Assembly (NCBI GenBank): GCA_902772965.1
Contig: CACYCT010000179.1
Span: 1 to 33,393, forward strand
DNA from: an uncultured Bacteroidales bacterium
GTDB taxonomy: Bacteria; Bacteroidota; Bacteroidia; Bacteroidales; Muribaculaceae
Length of the DNA stretch: 33,393 bases
Direction of reading: 5' to 3'
Part shown: in pieces, positions 33,196 through 33,393 of the stretch
Numbering within the stretch: position 1 is the first letter of the stretch
How the letters are laid out: every line of letters starts with the position of its first letter
Translations under genes and position numbers: made by a program
The notes under the pieces: generated by a model
What the model was told of the DNA's origin: nothing
Seen by the model: the letters and a program-made list of their open reading frames with translations, nothing else
Databases searched by the model: none

Positions 33196-33393
33196 TTATC
33201 TCGCGTTCAGAATCGCGTTGGCCACGGCGTTGATGTCAGCGATGTCGACGCGTCCGTCGCCGTTGATGTCGGCTTTCTTATTCTCAGTATTGCCGACGGT
33301 TGTATTTATCACTGAATTTAGGTCTGCAATATCAACTCTGCCATCACTTGTTATTTCGGAAATATCACGGAGTTTTTCAAGATACCACTGATA
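33196..33393 (-). CDS. C-terminal end of a dockerin-ended protein, 5' part outside the window
   Basis: The last 65 codons of a gene entering from the right edge. It reads 'YQWYLEKLRDISEI', then two dockerin-like loops, 'TSDGRVDIADLNSVIN' and 'ADINGDGRVDIADINAVANAIL', ending NAR before TAA TAA, exactly like the gene at 31918-32838. The module [dockerin end, TAA TAA, post-stop domain, hairpin, leader] is therefore present twice in tandem. Confidence 0.8.
   Translation of the reverse strand, partial: YQWYLEKLRDISEITSDGRVDIADLNSVINTTVGNTENKKADINGDGRVDIADINAVANAILNAR

Noticed and set aside
1..33393. tRNA, rRNA genes or insertion sequences
   Set aside because: No cloverleaf with a T-arm GTTCRANNC/CCA context, no rRNA-like sequence and no transposase motif was recognised on either strand.

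Overview
The window looks like chromosomal DNA from a Bacteroidales bacterium. A Muribaculaceae-like gut lineage is my best guess, but family level is inference. The evidence is the classic moxR–DUF58–batABCDE gene order, Bacteroidota-type promoters (TTTG or TTGG, 19-21 bp, TAnnTTTG), few obvious Shine-Dalgarno sites, several secreted proteins with dockerin-like or 'NLLGQ' C-termini, and DUF349, GtrA and Cthe_2159-like families.

Layout. (1) 1-5300, plus strand: the 3' end of a leucine-rich-repeat/Ig-like/dockerin surface protein, a spacer that may be a dispersed repeat, a large secreted beta-helix protein of the Cthe_2159 type, and a GtrA-like membrane protein. Between the last two, on the minus strand, lies a candidate small RNA with its own promoter, folded body and terminator. 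(2) 5384-21150, minus strand: sixteen co-directional genes with no gap above about 30 bp and several 4-bp start/stop overlaps. It begins with moxR, DUF58, a BatD-like protein and batA-B-C-D-E. It continues with a PAP2 phosphatase, a small helix-turn-helix protein, a GT-C-like membrane protein, a B3/4-domain protein, a YciO/TsaC-type protein, a thioredoxin-like lipoprotein, a class C beta-lactamase-fold hydrolase and a secreted alpha/beta hydrolase. (3) 21457-29225, plus strand: a small lipoprotein, a flavin reductase-like lipoprotein, dnaE, trxA and a DUF349 protein. (4) 29302-33393, minus strand: a calcium/sodium antiporter, fabD, and a tandemly duplicated module of dockerin-ended secreted proteins.

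How the genes work together. MoxR is an AAA+ chaperone expected to act on the VWA proteins (DUF58, BatA, BatB); the TPR proteins BatC and BatE and the large BatD complete an envelope-associated complex linked to stress tolerance. Downstream genes in the same run add envelope and periplasmic functions plus tRNA-related proteins. dnaE with trxA, and fabD, are housekeeping.

Most unusual points: two candidate structured RNAs (4428-4578 and about 31400-31515, both minus); and the duplicated module at the right end, where each dockerin gene ends in tandem TAA TAA codons followed in the same frame by a conserved beta-rich surface-type domain, then a hairpin whose two copies show compensatory base changes.
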